Below are positions 23,636 through 35,476 of a stretch of DNA of 64,000 nt, piece by piece. The DNA comes from Coleophoma eucalyptorum (lineage: Eukaryota > Ascomycota > Leotiomycetes > Helotiales > Dermateaceae), in assembly GCA_026120035.1 (NCBI GenBank), contig JALRME010000020.1:496001-560000 (forward strand). Reading direction: 5' to 3'. The notes below the pieces were generated by a model. The model was not told the DNA's origin, did no database searches, and saw only the letters and a program-made list of their open reading frames with translations. Position numbers and translations under genes: made by a program. How positions within the stretch are numbered: position 1 is the first letter of the stretch; every line of letters starts with the position of its first letter.

Positions 23636-24521
23636 TAGCACAATTTTGAACACGTATTTTAAGCTAGGAATTGAAACATTATTTTAAACACAGCCTCTGA
23701 AATTCTTCGTTTGTGAATTTCTGAATATAAATTTCTTTTGAATTGAAGCAATTGAGTTGCAGGGAGCCGTTGGCAACCAGAGCTCGCTAAGAGGGGGAAG
23801 TCCGTAAGCGACTTGCAACAAAGCAAAGAATGCCAACCTTTCTTGCGGGGTACGTTGCTCAAAGCACAAAATACTATTTCTTTTTCCACATGAATACCAA
23901 GATTCATTTCCAATTCAATTGCTAAATTAGAAAAAAATCAGGACATAATAATCAGCTGATAGATTGTTTTTCTGGTTCGAAGAATCATTCAATTTTTCAG
24001 ACTTGAAGCACGCGAGGGCCTCGGAAATACTTATCCCATTAAAGCATGGATAACGACTGGGCTAAAACCCCGCCAGCAACACCCCACCACGCCACAAGAC
24101 ATGCTATAACGCAAAAGAGAGCTCGGGAAAGCACACTCGGAGGTATCTTAGAGCTACTGAAACGCGAATCAGAAGGATCGGGGATAGATGTCCTTGGTTC
24201 AGCGCCCCCCTCGGTGTCTGCCGCTTGTTCGAAATGACTTGGATCAAGCCAGAGTTTAGGGTGAAGAATTGAGTTGGATATTGCAATATGGTCCGGGTAC
24301 GAATATCCAAACACCTACCGAATTAGTTTTGGCAATGCTTGTTCCGGGAGTAGATCGTTGTTGTCAGTGGACTGCGGTACGACAAATAAATTAACCCTTG
24401 TTCAAATCTCACAGCTCCTGACCATGTGATTCTCTCGTTCGCATACTTCATATCTTCGTTGGCCAGCAGCTTTTTTTCGATATCAAATTTCGTGAAGTAT
24501 CGCATATTCTTTTTAGACGTT
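23636..24521. promoter_or_regulatory. Intergenic and promoter region of BVMO1
   Basis: No gene was seen. The first 300 bases are AT-rich 3' sequence of SDR1. Nearer BVMO1 there are C-rich elements, CCCCGC at 24068-24073 and CCCCAC at 24082-24087, which read as SYGGRG matches on the minus strand. Confidence 0.45.
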
Positions 24522-26550
24522 ATGGCTCCTTCTGCAATGCCTATCAACGGTCATGGCACCAATGGTGCCAATGGCATTCAATCCACTGGGGATAACCAGC
24601 CTCCAGTATCATTATACTCGTACCCAGAAGAAACACATTATAAGATCTTACCGCAATACCATTCCAAGCCATCCAAGCTCCGAGTGGCCAGTGTAGGAGC
24701 CGGAGCATCAGGTAAGTCAGGTATAGCGACTGATAAAAACAGCTCTAACAAGTTGCAGGATTATGTCTAGCCTACAAGATGGAAAGGATGCTTACGCCCG
24801 GTTCCTGGGACCTGACGTTATACGAGAAGAACCCGCACTTTGGAGGAACGTGGTACGAAAACACCTACCCCGGCGTCGCCTGTGACATCCCATCACATCT
24901 ATACACCTTCTCGTGGGACCCGAACCCAAACTGGTCGCACTACTTCGCGTACGGGCCTGAGATCCAGCAGTATTTCGAAGGTTTCGCCGACCGCCATGGG
25001 TCGCACAAGTACATGAAGCTCAACACCAAGGTGATCGAGGGACGTTGGAACGAGACTGAGGGCAAGTGGTTCATCAAGCTCGAGAATCAGGAAACAAAGG
25101 AAGTCACCGAGGACTGGTGCCATGTTCTCGTCAACGGCTCTGGGATTTTGAACAACTGGAAGTGGCCAGATATTGAGGGGCTGCATGACTTCAAGGGCCC
25201 AATACTGCACTCTGCAAACTGGGATCACTCGGTTGATTTCCAAGACAAGCAGGTTGGTGTGATTGGTACCGGATCCTCCTCAGTTCAGATCGTCCCGCAA
25301 CTTCAGAAGATTGTCAAGAATATGGAAGTTTTCATGAGAAGTTCTACGTGGATCAGCCCTCCATTTGGTGGTGGTAGGTACCACAACCTTATCTTGCTAG
25401 AGACCACACTGACACATTCGCACCAGGCGTACTATCTGAGCTGTGGGCAAACAACGGAGTCACAGATGTCCCTCCTGGAGACCGACAATATGCATTTACA
25501 GAGCTAGACAAGGAGAAGTTTAAGAAAGACCCAGAGTACCTCCTCCAGTTCCGAAAGCGAATCGAAGCTGAGATCAATTCACTATTCGGCATGTACCAGC
25601 AGGGTTCCGACACATCCAACCAATTCCGGGATGTGATCACGAAGGAGATGAATCGCAGACTTGGCGAGGGCAATGAAGAATTGAAGAAATTTATCATTCC
25701 CACCTGGTCACCTGGATGCCGAAGAATTTCGCCGGGCGATGGATATCTTGAGGCCTTGGTCAAGCCGAATGTCAAGCCAGTTTTCAGTAACATTGTGAAG
25801 TGTGTGCCCGAGGGAATTGTGACAGAAGATGGTGTCACGCATCCAATGGACGTGTTGGTATGCGCGACTGGATTCCAGGTCGCATTCAGACCGGCGTTCA
25901 AACTTATTAATGGCAGCGGCGTGACGCTGGATAATGATTGGGGTGAGGGGCCAAACCTGTACCTTGGAGTTTCTGCCCCTCGCTTCCCTAACTACTACAC
26001 CATTGTGGTAAGTGATGATTCTAAGAAGGGCCAAAACTTTGCTGACCATCCTCGGTAGGGGCCTGGAGCCACCTGGAGTAGCGGCACCCTCCTACCTTCG
26101 ATCGAAACCACGGTCGAATATGCCGTCAAGATGATGAAGAAAATTCAGACCGAGCAGATCAAGTCAATTGACGTGAAGCAAGAGGCCCTCGATGACATCT
26201 ACGCACACTTTGACGAATTTCACAAGACAACAGTTTGGCAAGAAGAGTGCCGCAGTTGGTTCAAAGACGGCAAGAAAAAGAACCGCATCTACCTGTGGCC
26301 TGGATCGGTAAGTTGAGCTGAATGATCAATCCTGGTTAGGCAATCAATGCTAAGTTCTTACTGCGTACAGACAATCCACTTCCTCAAGACAATCAAAGAC
26401 CCGCGATTGGAAGATTACAACATCCGCTATCGATACAGGAATCGCTTCGCGTTCCTCGGGAACGGCGATGTCAAGGCGAATCTGAAGGGCGAAGTTGCGG
26501 GGCTGAGCCCATATGTGCGCAACACCGACCACGAATGGGCGGTGGAATAG
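24522..26550 (+). CDS. Baeyer-Villiger monooxygenase, flavin-dependent (BVMO1)
   Basis: Exons 24522-24711, 24759-25373, 25427-26007, 26059-26307 and 26371-26550 give 604 aa. The first FAD-binding motif GAGASG spans the first intron (about residues 59-64). The BVMO fingerprint FKGPILHSANWD (FxGxxxHxxxW, about 208-219) is complete. The second, NADPH-binding Rossmann motif is VGVIGTGSSSVQI, and the later ATGF motif is present. Type I BVMOs insert an oxygen next to a ketone, turning cyclic ketones into lactones using NADPH and O2. The N-terminus has a short Asn/Gly-rich stretch and no signal peptide. A second BVMO lies at 47484-49436. Their common architecture suggests related substrates, but the two differ clearly in sequence and intron positions. 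Confidence 0.93.
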
Positions 26551-27921
26551 AGATATGCTTTGCAGTTTGGAGTTCATTCTGAAGATCATGCCTGTCATTA
26601 GAAATTATTCTGCACATCTGTCTGCTTGTTTTTTTTTTTTTGCCTAGGGCATCTTCGATATCTTCCAGCGATCTCATGATCATCAATAAGAAGCAAATTA
26701 TTCGTCTGCCCCCTCTTGCCTTTGGATGAGAAATGTACCCCGCAAGCAGCCTTCGTTGGGTAAGCTCTCAGCTAAACGCCACAGGGGCCTGGGTCTCATC
26801 TTTAAGGATTTAGTGCCTCTGACCAGGTCACAGGTCAGCAGTATAGTAGACGGCTGGCATGGCGTCGCTAGGTAAGAAGCACATGCCTTCACACGGTCCA
26901 TCCTTTGCCCTGGTAGAGACGGAGGACAGCGGTGCGGGTTCAGAAAGCTGGTCCCTGACTTCCATACTCTCATCAAGCATGAAATAAACCAAAAAAGAAG
27001 GGGCGCGGGGGATTTCCCCAGTTGTTGGGGTCCTCGGTTAAGCGAGGAAGGTGGGCCGAGATACCCCGACACCCCCACGATTTGTGATACAGTACAAAGA
27101 CACAGTGCAACACTGTCAGCTACAGACTGTCCCTGAAACCAATAGACGAGCACTCGGCAGTAGGAACAAGCCGCAGGTTGCTGAGGAATAGATCCATCAC
27201 GTGGCCGCTACTCTGGCACTATGCTTCCCCGCTTCCGCATTGGTCCACGTCGAGTCAAGAATCCAGGTTCAAGGGGTGCCAGTTGACTCAGGCGACCCTG
27301 GTTCTAAATGGGTGACGGGCGAGCGTCGTAGAGTTATGCATGGCTGTGCATCCGAAATATCCTTGACCATGCGCTGGAGTGGTCGATTGGATGTGTTTGA
27401 GGCTTCCCATTGGTCTATATCTATTAACTATCTATGCTGATTTGGTTATGATATGGGGTAGGAGCAAAAAGTCTGGAGAATAGGCGGATGTTCGACTCGA
27501 GGGACTGTAGAATTGTGGGGACATGGGGTACAATTTACGCCATGGTGACGCCCCCCATCTTGGGAAGTCCGTCCAGGCGGCCTTTCAGTCTCTCCATGGT
27601 CCCGTTTGGGCCTGGATGCAGTTGTGTCTAAGTGCTCAATGCTTGCAGCTCTCTTCCCTTTCCTCCACTTACAACCTCCTTGTCTTTGCTATGCGCAGTG
27701 CTCTCTCACCCTCCGCAGTTCAACTCATTTCCTCTTCTTGTGCCTCATCTTGCCTTGGAAGCGTTCCTCTCTGACTAGCGTTGAGCTAAGCTGCCTTGTA
27801 TCCCCCATAACTTGACCTGCATAAAGTCAGAACTGCGAAGGACTATTCTATTCTGTAGTTGCAGAGAAGCTAGTTCCAAACACCTTGAGAACAACAAGAA
27901 CAACAAAGAACCTTGAGACAA
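26551..27921. other. Intergenic, no gene seen
   Basis: Holds the 3' end of BVMO1 and a long promoter for the Zn2Cys6 regulator. An open frame of 151 codons on the minus strand (26698-27153) has no recognisable domain and is Pro/Ser/Arg-rich, so it is not called. A CCCCAC element lies at 27073-27078. Confidence 0.5.
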
Positions 27922-30639
27922 ATGACGACCAGCACCGTGTTCGAAGGCTCTGCACCTGAAGTGTTAGATCTATCACCGCCAAAATCGAACATAGAAAGCG
28001 GCCCAACAACAAAGAAACAATCAGGTACTCGCCACCGCGCATCAATAGCATGTGCTTCGTGTCGAGATCGTAGAATCAGAGTAAGTACAAGAGGTGTGTC
28101 ACCAGAATCCTAGCTGATGACCCAAAGTGTGTTGTGCCTCCAGGCGAGCGCGATTGTACACAATGCAAGCGGTCCAAGACGGAATGCATAATTCGGAACG
28201 ACGATGAGAGAAGACGGTATTTACACTCCTCTTCACGGGGAGATGTATACTAAAAAGTAGCAGGCCAATATCCAAAGCATACATGTCTTCCCTCACGGAC
28301 CGAGTAGCGCTGCTAGAAGGCCTACTCACGGAGAAAGGACAAGATATTCCGCCTGCAAACTACCCACCCAAAACCCGAGCAGAAGCACCCGTACCCGCGA
28401 ATACAATGCAACCAAATGAGAACCCACCGCCACCACCACCAACAAGCACCTCACTACAAGATCATACAACCCCTCGGAGTATTGGCGACGACTCGACGGA
28501 CGGAGATCTTGGAGGCTATTCGGAAAATCAGAACATAGCCTTCTCTGAATCACATCCACCGGCGCGGATGCAATCCCACCGGAAAGAGGGCTTGGTTCAC
28601 ATGCTCCTGTCCACCCGCGGGCATTTGAGTTTCGATCAATTAAGCGGTCGATTACGATTCTTCGGTCCTACCTCTAACCTTCACATCTATGCAGACAACA
28701 ACAGTGCAGTTGATATACGGGAGTCACCTGAGCAAGTACGCAGAACCGAGCGGATTATTCGTTCGCTAACAATCGAGACGCATGACTATCTCATGGATCT
28801 TTTTTGGACATGGTATAATACGGTCTTGCACGTGGTCCATAGAGAAGCCTTTGAGGAGGATATGGCTAACTCAAATAATAAGTATTATTCCGGCTTTCTT
28901 CATATTAGCATGTTAGCTATGGGTTACCGATATGCAGATCTGGAAAGGGAGGACATGAAGAAGATCACCCTTGGGAATAGGGAGTGTACGCTGCACAGAG
29001 AGGCGAAGTACATGTTAGATATGGAGTTAGAACGACCAGGCGGAATTCCATCTGTTCAAGCGTTCTTGCTACTCGGTGATCTAGAGTGCGGTGTTGGTAG
29101 AGATAATACTGGCTGGATGTATGCTGGTAAGTTGTCCAGACAAGAAAACTCTCGAGTTTTTCTGATTTGATTAGGTATGGCAAATCGGCTGTGTTTCGAT
29201 ATTGGTTTACACCTTGACTGTTCCAATGATGGTCTGCCAGAGAAAGAGGTCCAGATTCGCCATATGACACTCTTCGCCTGTGTCATTTACGATAAGTGAG
29301 TCTCGGATAAGTTCTAAATTCTGCATCTTCAACTAACAGTCCTAGATACTGGGCACTGTTCCTTGGACGACCAACCGGTATCAAGAGCTCAGATCTCGAG
29401 ATGTATCGGCTGTCCAAACAGTTTGGCAGTCTGACAGCTTGTAAACCAGCAGGACCACAGAAGAGCCTCGAGACACAAATCTACGAAGAACTTCTCGATC
29501 TGATGGAACTAGCTGGCAAGATCGCTGAGATCAGAGACAATCCAGCGCAGACAAGCCACGACCAGGAAAAAGCCAATAGCGCATACCTCAACGTAATGAA
29601 TCTCGACCGGCAGATGCAGACCTGGTACCGAAGGCTACCTGAGAATCTAGTGTGGAAGCCAGCAAATATCCAAACGGCGCCGTTCTCCTTCTTCTTGCTG
29701 CATCAGCAATATCATTGTAGTCTAATCTTGCTTCATCGACCATGGGCAAAGTATGAGGATCCCACACCATCTACATCTGAAGATGGTGCGGAGGATGAGT
29801 CGTTTATGAATGTCGATGATAACCACTGCTTCATGTCACGGTCTATCTGCACACGGCAAGCAATCCGTGTAGCACGAATATTCTGGCATCACCGACAGCG
29901 ATTCGATACACGACTCATTTTCGTTACAGGCATGCAACATGCCGGCACTGCCGCCACAGCCTTGGTTGCAGCACTGGCATTCATCAAGAACCCACACGAC
30001 CGCAGGAACAATATGCAATACTTAGAATGCCTGGCCTCAGCACTGCACGATATGGCATTCACATTCCAGCCCGCAGCCTCGATGTCCAGTGTGTTACAGG
30101 CCGTAATGCTAGAACTGCAAAACGCTAGCTCGAAGACGCCACCACCTGATTTTCAATATATTTGCAATGACAGTGCCACAATACCAGGAATGAGGAGAGA
30201 CAGCAGTTGCCGAGACCCAGACGACGAAGAAATCCGCATGTTCAAGAAACGGCAACTCTCTAAGTCATCCACGCGGCCTGCACGCATTGACATGTCGGCA
30301 TCCTCATCCAGCTCATCCGCCAAATTCACACCTCAGCTCACCAACGCTGATATCACCCCCGCCTCGCTCACCACGCCCTTTCTAGAGACAGACATGGATC
30401 GGCGCGATGGCTTTGTGATGATCACGCCGCGCAGCGAAAGAGCCGCCTGGCCGTCGCTTGATGCTAACCTGAATGCCCTGGATTATCCGATGACGACCTT
30501 TGGTGCCATGCATGCTGTGCCAGGCAGTCTTTGGATGGGTGCTGGTGAGGGATTAAGCCCATTTCCTACGAATGGTGATGGCAGTGGAGGTATAGCTGGC
30601 GAGAGCAAAAACCACGAGTTGGATTTTTTTAGTTTTTAA
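27922..30639 (+). CDS. Zn2Cys6 transcription factor with MHR domain (TF1)
   Basis: Exons 27922-28080, 28128-28216, 28264-29126, 29175-29295 and 29346-30639 give 841 aa. The binuclear zinc cluster is complete across the first intron with Cys 44, 47, 54, 63, 66 and 73 (CX2CX6CX8CX2CX6C), followed by a linker and a short coiled coil (SSLTDRVALLEGLL). The middle homology region (Fungal_trans) covers roughly residues 200-560, with elements such as GLHLDCS and LFLGRPTGI. The C-terminus is Ser/Thr-rich with acidic patches and could be an activation region. It is a nuclear DNA-binding regulator and sits inside the cluster, so it is the best candidate for the pathway-specific activator. Confidence 0.92.
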
Positions 30640-31058
30640 GAAATTGAAACGCCTCGGGCTTTAGGATAGTATAAAACCTTTACGATGGGAAGGCGGCTGG
30701 AGGCAGGCTAGATGTCGAATTAGCGTGGCGTCGTGTACATTTACCTATTACCTGTTGTCTGAAGAGGGGAGTCTTTGATTTTATTGGATAACTCACTGCG
30801 ATCGGCAGATGTTGTAAGTTTCTGGATTTTGTAGTTGAAATATAGTTTTGTGGCTTTCAACATACAGTTTTAGATCTTTTGGGTTCCATAGAACATGGAT
30901 AGAGTTCACCCCCATTCTCACATAGCTTCCTATGCATCAGCTTCAAGCCTTTGCCTTTGCGAAAAAGAAAACCAACTGCAGTATCCTCAATCTAGTGCAA
31001 AATCACGAGAAAGAAGCCAACACAATACTCTCCAGCTCGTCTTCATCACCCCAACTCC
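30640..31058. other. Intergenic between convergent genes
   Basis: 3' ends of TF1 (plus) and the EthD-like gene (minus). No coding signal was seen. Confidence 0.6.
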
Positions 31059-31834
31059 CTACAACTTCACATCCCGCTCTGCAGAAAATGCGCCGGCAAG
31101 TTTGAATACCCCAATCTCCTGCTTCTCCAAATTCCCCATGGTCCTCTTCGCCCACTCTGTCTCAGCCGTCTCAGCCAATTCCTTCTCCGGAAGGGCCTCA
31201 CTTTCGAATTCATGAAGGGCCAAATACCTCGGGGGATCCACATCGGGAAGGAAGGCCTTGTTGAGTTTGTACCGGCGCGTGCGAACATAGCCTGGGCAGG
31301 CAGCAAGCGTGCGGTAGTGTTCGTCCTTGTACCAGTCGTGGAAATCCGCGTCGGTTCCCTGGGCTGGTTGGAGAGCGGCGGAGATTATGAGGGTTGCAGG
31401 TCCTGTGATGTGCATCAGTGGTCTGTTCTGGAATTGGACTTATTATGTTTGTGAAAAGAGTTAGACAGGAATTGTATACCTTCTTTTGTACCTTCTTTCT
31501 CAAACTCGTCAACGCTCTCGTAGACTCTAGTGTCGAATCGGGCAAAATCATAGCAAGAATGGCTCGGGCCAGGAAATGTGTCCTTGTCATCGTCTGGGAT
31601 GTCCGCAAACTCCTTGCTCTGTATCATCGACAGGTCGTCAAATGGATAGAGGGTTAGGTATGGCGACTCGTTTGGGACGGTGGTCTTGTAGCGACATGCT
31701 GAAGTGACCATCTTGGTGGAGAATACATCCTGAATATGCTTCGTATCATACCAGTTCTCATATTTGGAAGCAGCAACTTGGGTCGGTGAAGTTATCCGGG
31801 AGTTTACCCATAATAGATAAGGCTTTTGTGCCAT
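31059..31834 (-). CDS. EthD-like two-domain dimeric alpha/beta barrel protein
   Basis: Exons 31480-31834 and 31059-31402 on the minus strand give 232 aa starting MAQKPYLLWVNSRI. Two repeats of a ferredoxin-like barrel are visible. The first has YLLWVNSRI and YENWYDTKHIQDV near residues 6-45. The second has ATLIISAALQP and FHDWYKDEHYRTLAACPGY near 122-155. The pattern (strand, short loop, [FE]xxWYxxEH helix) is that of EthD or antibiotic-biosynthesis monooxygenase folds, so a single chain probably mimics a dimer. The reaction is unknown. It shares a 533-base divergent promoter region with a PRISE reductase, which suggests a role in the same pathway. The ATG at 31834 was chosen over a start 75 bases upstream because the fold starts directly after it. 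Confidence 0.82.
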
Positions 31835-32367
31835 GTTGAAAGTCGTCAATTGATTTCTGATATGACTTGGAAGCGGCTGAAATGAATAAGATACACTAAT
31901 CTTCGTCAATGGCCCTCAGTGTTCTGAGTATGGATGACCTTTTGGAAAAAAAGCTCTCCCCGCACTCACTGTAGAACGAATGTGCGCCCGCCAATTTACC
32001 AATGGAGTTGAATTGATCAGGAACAAAACCTTGCCATCGTAGCCTTGCAGCTTCCATCTTCCAACATCTCCGAGATCGTCATCCGGGTAATGATAAGCTG
32101 GGTACGGCAATCCAGGGTCGGGAATCACGCGGGGTAGCTTGGTCGGTTTTGCATTCTCCGCGAGCAGTGTGATCTACGGCATTGAGCAGCCTTGCGATGC
32201 TGTTGTCCCAGTCAATAGCCGATTAAAGATTGAGGATGCCAAAATGGTCGACTTGCAGCTTCGGGAAAACCTATGTTCATGCAAGAGTATTTGTCAGGCG
32301 ATATTCGTATCGCGAAGTTAAAAGATCCGGTCTCCCGGTGTAAATTACTCATTTGTGTCGTACAATC
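31835..32367. promoter_or_regulatory. Shared divergent promoter region of EthD-like and PRISE1, with possible gene remnant
   Basis: Start codons face outward across 533 bases. SYGGRG-type elements lie at 31958-31963 and 32129-32134. On the minus strand between about 32200 and 31916 there is protein-like sequence that is not in a complete gene (see findings). Confidence 0.45.
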
Positions 32368-33604
32368 ATGTCAAAATCAGCGCTCATTTTCGGCGCATCT
32401 GGTGTCACCGGATGGGCATTTGTGAATGAAATTTTGCATGATTATCCTCGAAAGGGGACCTGGAAGAAAGTGCATGCTCTCACCAACCGACCGCTGAAGC
32501 AGAGCGATTCGCTGTGGCCAGCAGACGAGCGATTGAATATTGTCTCTGGAATTGACTTGTTGAAAGGAAGTCAAGCCGACCTTGATGCAGCAATCAAGCA
32601 GCAAGTTAAGGGTGTCGAGGAGGTAACCCACGTATATTACTTAGGTATGCACCTAATTAAAGTTCGGTGGTGGTCAAAAGGCAAAGTGCTAATGCCCGAC
32701 AGCATACAAAGCATCAACCGATCTTGAACAGGAGCTCAAAGATGCCGTGGATATGTTTAGACGCTCCACAACGGCAATCGACCACCTTAGTCCGGCTCTC
32801 GAATTCGTTGTTTTGCAGACAGGGGCGAAAATGTATGGATGTCATCTCCTGGAGAATCACCCTACAGACTACCTTCATGTTCCCCACCAAGAATCTCAGG
32901 AACGGTTGAGAGGGGTTGCCGGCGATATGCTTTTTTATCACCCGCAACTCGATTGGTTATCAGAATACGCCAAGGATAAATCGTGGAACTGGATCGACAG
33001 CCGGCCTGATATCATTATTGGATTTGTACCAAATCAGAACTTCTACTCGCTTGCGACAAGCATTGGCGTCTTTCTCGCTCTCTACAAGGAAGTTGAAGGT
33101 GATGGAGCTGTCTGTTCCTACCCGGGATCAAAGGCGGCATGGGTTGCCAGGTCTCAGGATAGTTCGAGCGATATGATCGCAAGAGAGACAATTCATCTAA
33201 CTCTGACGCTGTCTAAGGCTGCTAAAGGAGAGGGTTACAATGTTGCAGACTACAAGGAGCCTTTAACTTGGGAAACGAAATGGCCAGCAATTTGCGAATA
33301 TTTCGGTCTTCGAGGAACAGCACCGCCTTCCGACAAAGAGCCAAACGAGGTACGAACGTATATTAAAAAGCACATTGAGGTTTGGCACGATCTTGAGAAG
33401 AAGCATGGCTTGAAAACCGGAATCGCAGATAGCGATCTGACATTCAAGGGATTTGAGTACTTCTTGCTCACTCAATTTGACTTCGACAGGCAATATGATA
33501 TGAAGAAGCTTTATGATACAGGATTTTCTGAGGAAAGACCAACTTCGAAGGCTTGGGGAGGCGTATTCGACAGGATGAAGATGGCGAAGATGATACCTGC
33601 TTAG
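32368..33604 (+). CDS. PRISE-type enone reductase / SDR75-like (PRISE1)
   Basis: Exons 32368-32644 and 32703-33604 give 392 aa. The N-terminal cofactor motif is ALIFGASGVTGWAFVNEI, followed by ALTNRPLKQSD. The catalytic-lysine motif is LQTGAKMYGCHL (Lys about 135). The tyrosine motif of the family appears as MLFYHPQLDWL (Tyr about 171), where plant and most fungal members have FYY. Later blocks RPDIIIGFVPNQNFYSLA and LYKEVEGDGA are family hallmarks. PRISE proteins (progesterone 5-beta-reductase / iridoid synthase family) reduce the C=C bond of alpha,beta-unsaturated carbonyls with NADPH. A second copy is at 45134-46356. It fits the enone-reduction step before Baeyer-Villiger oxidation. The altered FYH motif may change activity. 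Confidence 0.9.
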
Positions 33605-34611
33605 TTGCCCAAAGGCTGAAGCCGAAACAGAATCCTGTAGTCAGGAACTGTTTTCTGGCGAGTAGATTAAGGAATTGACCAGTCTATACTATCTACAGCG
33701 CGTCGTGAATTGCGCCTTGTTAATTCTAGCTGGACCATGTTCAGCTGGACTTCAAGGTAAGACATAATGCGTAGGGCTTCTTCAGGGAATTTCTCGGTGC
33801 CACTTCAATCCTTAAAATGCGAGATCACAGTAAATCGCCTGAACGCAATCTCGCAACCACAAAGCCTCGGCGGCGAGCTATCGAACGAACAGAGTAAAAG
33901 TACCGGTAAGGCAGACTGAACCTTTCTGCAATCCAAACGGACATAGACTTTCCAGAGAGCGCCATACGCATCGCCAAAGCGAATGGGCTCTTCGCAAGGT
34001 TAATTTGGTCGCAGAACAACCTCTTCGTAGTCGCCGTCGCTGTCGCCGCATTCCCCAGCCTTAAGGTGTTAGCTGTGCCAATGGTGGCTACCCCGGGCTG
34101 CACAGCTATACCGGCTGCGCGTCTCGATTGGGCTGAGGGGCCCTCGCCCGGGCTGACCGACGAACTGCGATCTGCAACAAACATTTAGATATTACGTCCT
34201 CAAAGACGACGCCAGAGTAAATCATCCGCTTGGCGAATGTCACTCCCTTTCAGATGTCTTGAATCGTCTTTGTTGTTGAAGCTGTTCGTGAAGTGTCGTC
34301 CAGTCCCTAGTCATGAAGACAAAGAGAGTTCCTCGCACTCGCCAGCAAGAACGGCACATTCATTCGTATTCGCTGCGCTAAGACTTATCGCCAAGCGGGT
34401 CCAAGAATCTTCGTTTGAACACCGTTTGACCATTGGAAACCTGTCAAGAAGCCTCAACATGGCAATCTTAGATAGAGGTGATCGTTGTTGTCAACTCTTC
34501 CATATCGGGAGAGAAGTACCATAAACAATATTGATACCGCTTGGTCATGAGCAAGATATGTAAGTAACATCTGTCCGACGCAAACTTATCGCTAATACCT
34601 CTCTGCTGAAG
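33605..34611. other. Intergenic, about 1 kb
   Basis: A minus-strand open frame of 119 codons (33825-34184) and a plus-strand frame of 95 codons (34237-34524) are present, but neither has a recognisable domain. The first exon of the DUF7730 gene that follows should lie in the right half; I could not place it with confidence. Confidence 0.4.
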
Positions 34612-35476
34612 GGTTTCCTGCCATCCCTGTTTGATATCGTCATCGCCACTGCTTAATCTTCCATCCGAATGTCGACAGTTGATATGGGATTACGTCTTTG
34701 GGGGCCGCACAATCCACATCAGATATGCCGGATCAGAACGATATAGAGATGGAGGTGGCCCCTGGGACTCTACATATGTTGAATGTGATACGCCTGCAAT
34801 TTGCAAGCAATCCTATATCGCCCAATCTGATGCCACGGAAGAGAGAGAAGCCCACGATATCCACGAAGCTTGCAACGAGTACTTTACATTCAACAGCGTT
34901 CAGAGGATACTGGGCTTGGGCGACCTAAATCGAGATCTGAATTGTACTTCTAGGAAGCACACTCTACTCGCACCGTTGCTTGTTTGCAAGCAGATATATG
35001 CCGAAGGCAGCCCAGCTTTCTGGAGCCAGACAATATGGTCCTTTTGCACATCCGCTGGATTTCTGAGTTTTATGAAGACTCGAAGCTGTGCGATAAGAAA
35101 GCTGATTAAGAACATCCACATCTCCATTGACACAGGAAACCGGCCCGAACGGTGGTATGGCCCAAACGCATTAAAGGAACATATGTGCTCAGCGCATTTC
35201 ACCGGATTAGACATGTTGTACCTGGATATCCGAGGTGGCAAAAGCAATAATGGAGTAACATGGAACTTTCCTTTTGAGTTCTACCATGGAGAAACATTTC
35301 TATTCGATCCTCGTGCTGGCAAATACTCGATAGATTTGACTGATCTTCTCTCCTTACATTTCAAGGACGTGAAGGTGAATTTGACCGAAACCGTCAGGAT
35401 AAATGGTACTGAGATGGACCAAGATGAGAGAGACCGCCTGAAGGAAGCCCTTCGTGCCCGTCTCCTGAATATGTAG
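34612..35476 (+). CDS. DUF7730 / 2EXR-type fungal protein, 5' end unresolved
   Basis: An open frame runs from an apparent acceptor (AG at 34610-34611) to the stop at 35474-35476, about 285 codons. It begins SSSPLLNLPSECRQLIWDYV and goes on GGRTIHIRY, the usual start of the DUF7730 / 2EXR domain found in large, rapidly changing families in Leotiomycetes and other fungi; the function is unknown. Further family blocks are LLVCKQIYAEGSPAFW and TIWSFCTSAGFLSF. There is no ATG before the domain in this frame and a stop lies just upstream, so either a short first exon exists between 34237 and 34560, or the gene has lost its start. The neighbouring gene at 36368-37521 has exactly such a short first exon. 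No link to the surrounding metabolism is evident. Confidence 0.65.

Noticed and set aside
26698..27153. 151-codon minus-strand open frame
   Set aside because: Arg/Pro/Ser/Cys-rich with no domain; lies in the TF1 promoter.
33825..34184. 119-codon minus-strand open frame
   Set aside because: Ala/Arg/Ser-rich start, no domain, no introns or neighbours that support it.
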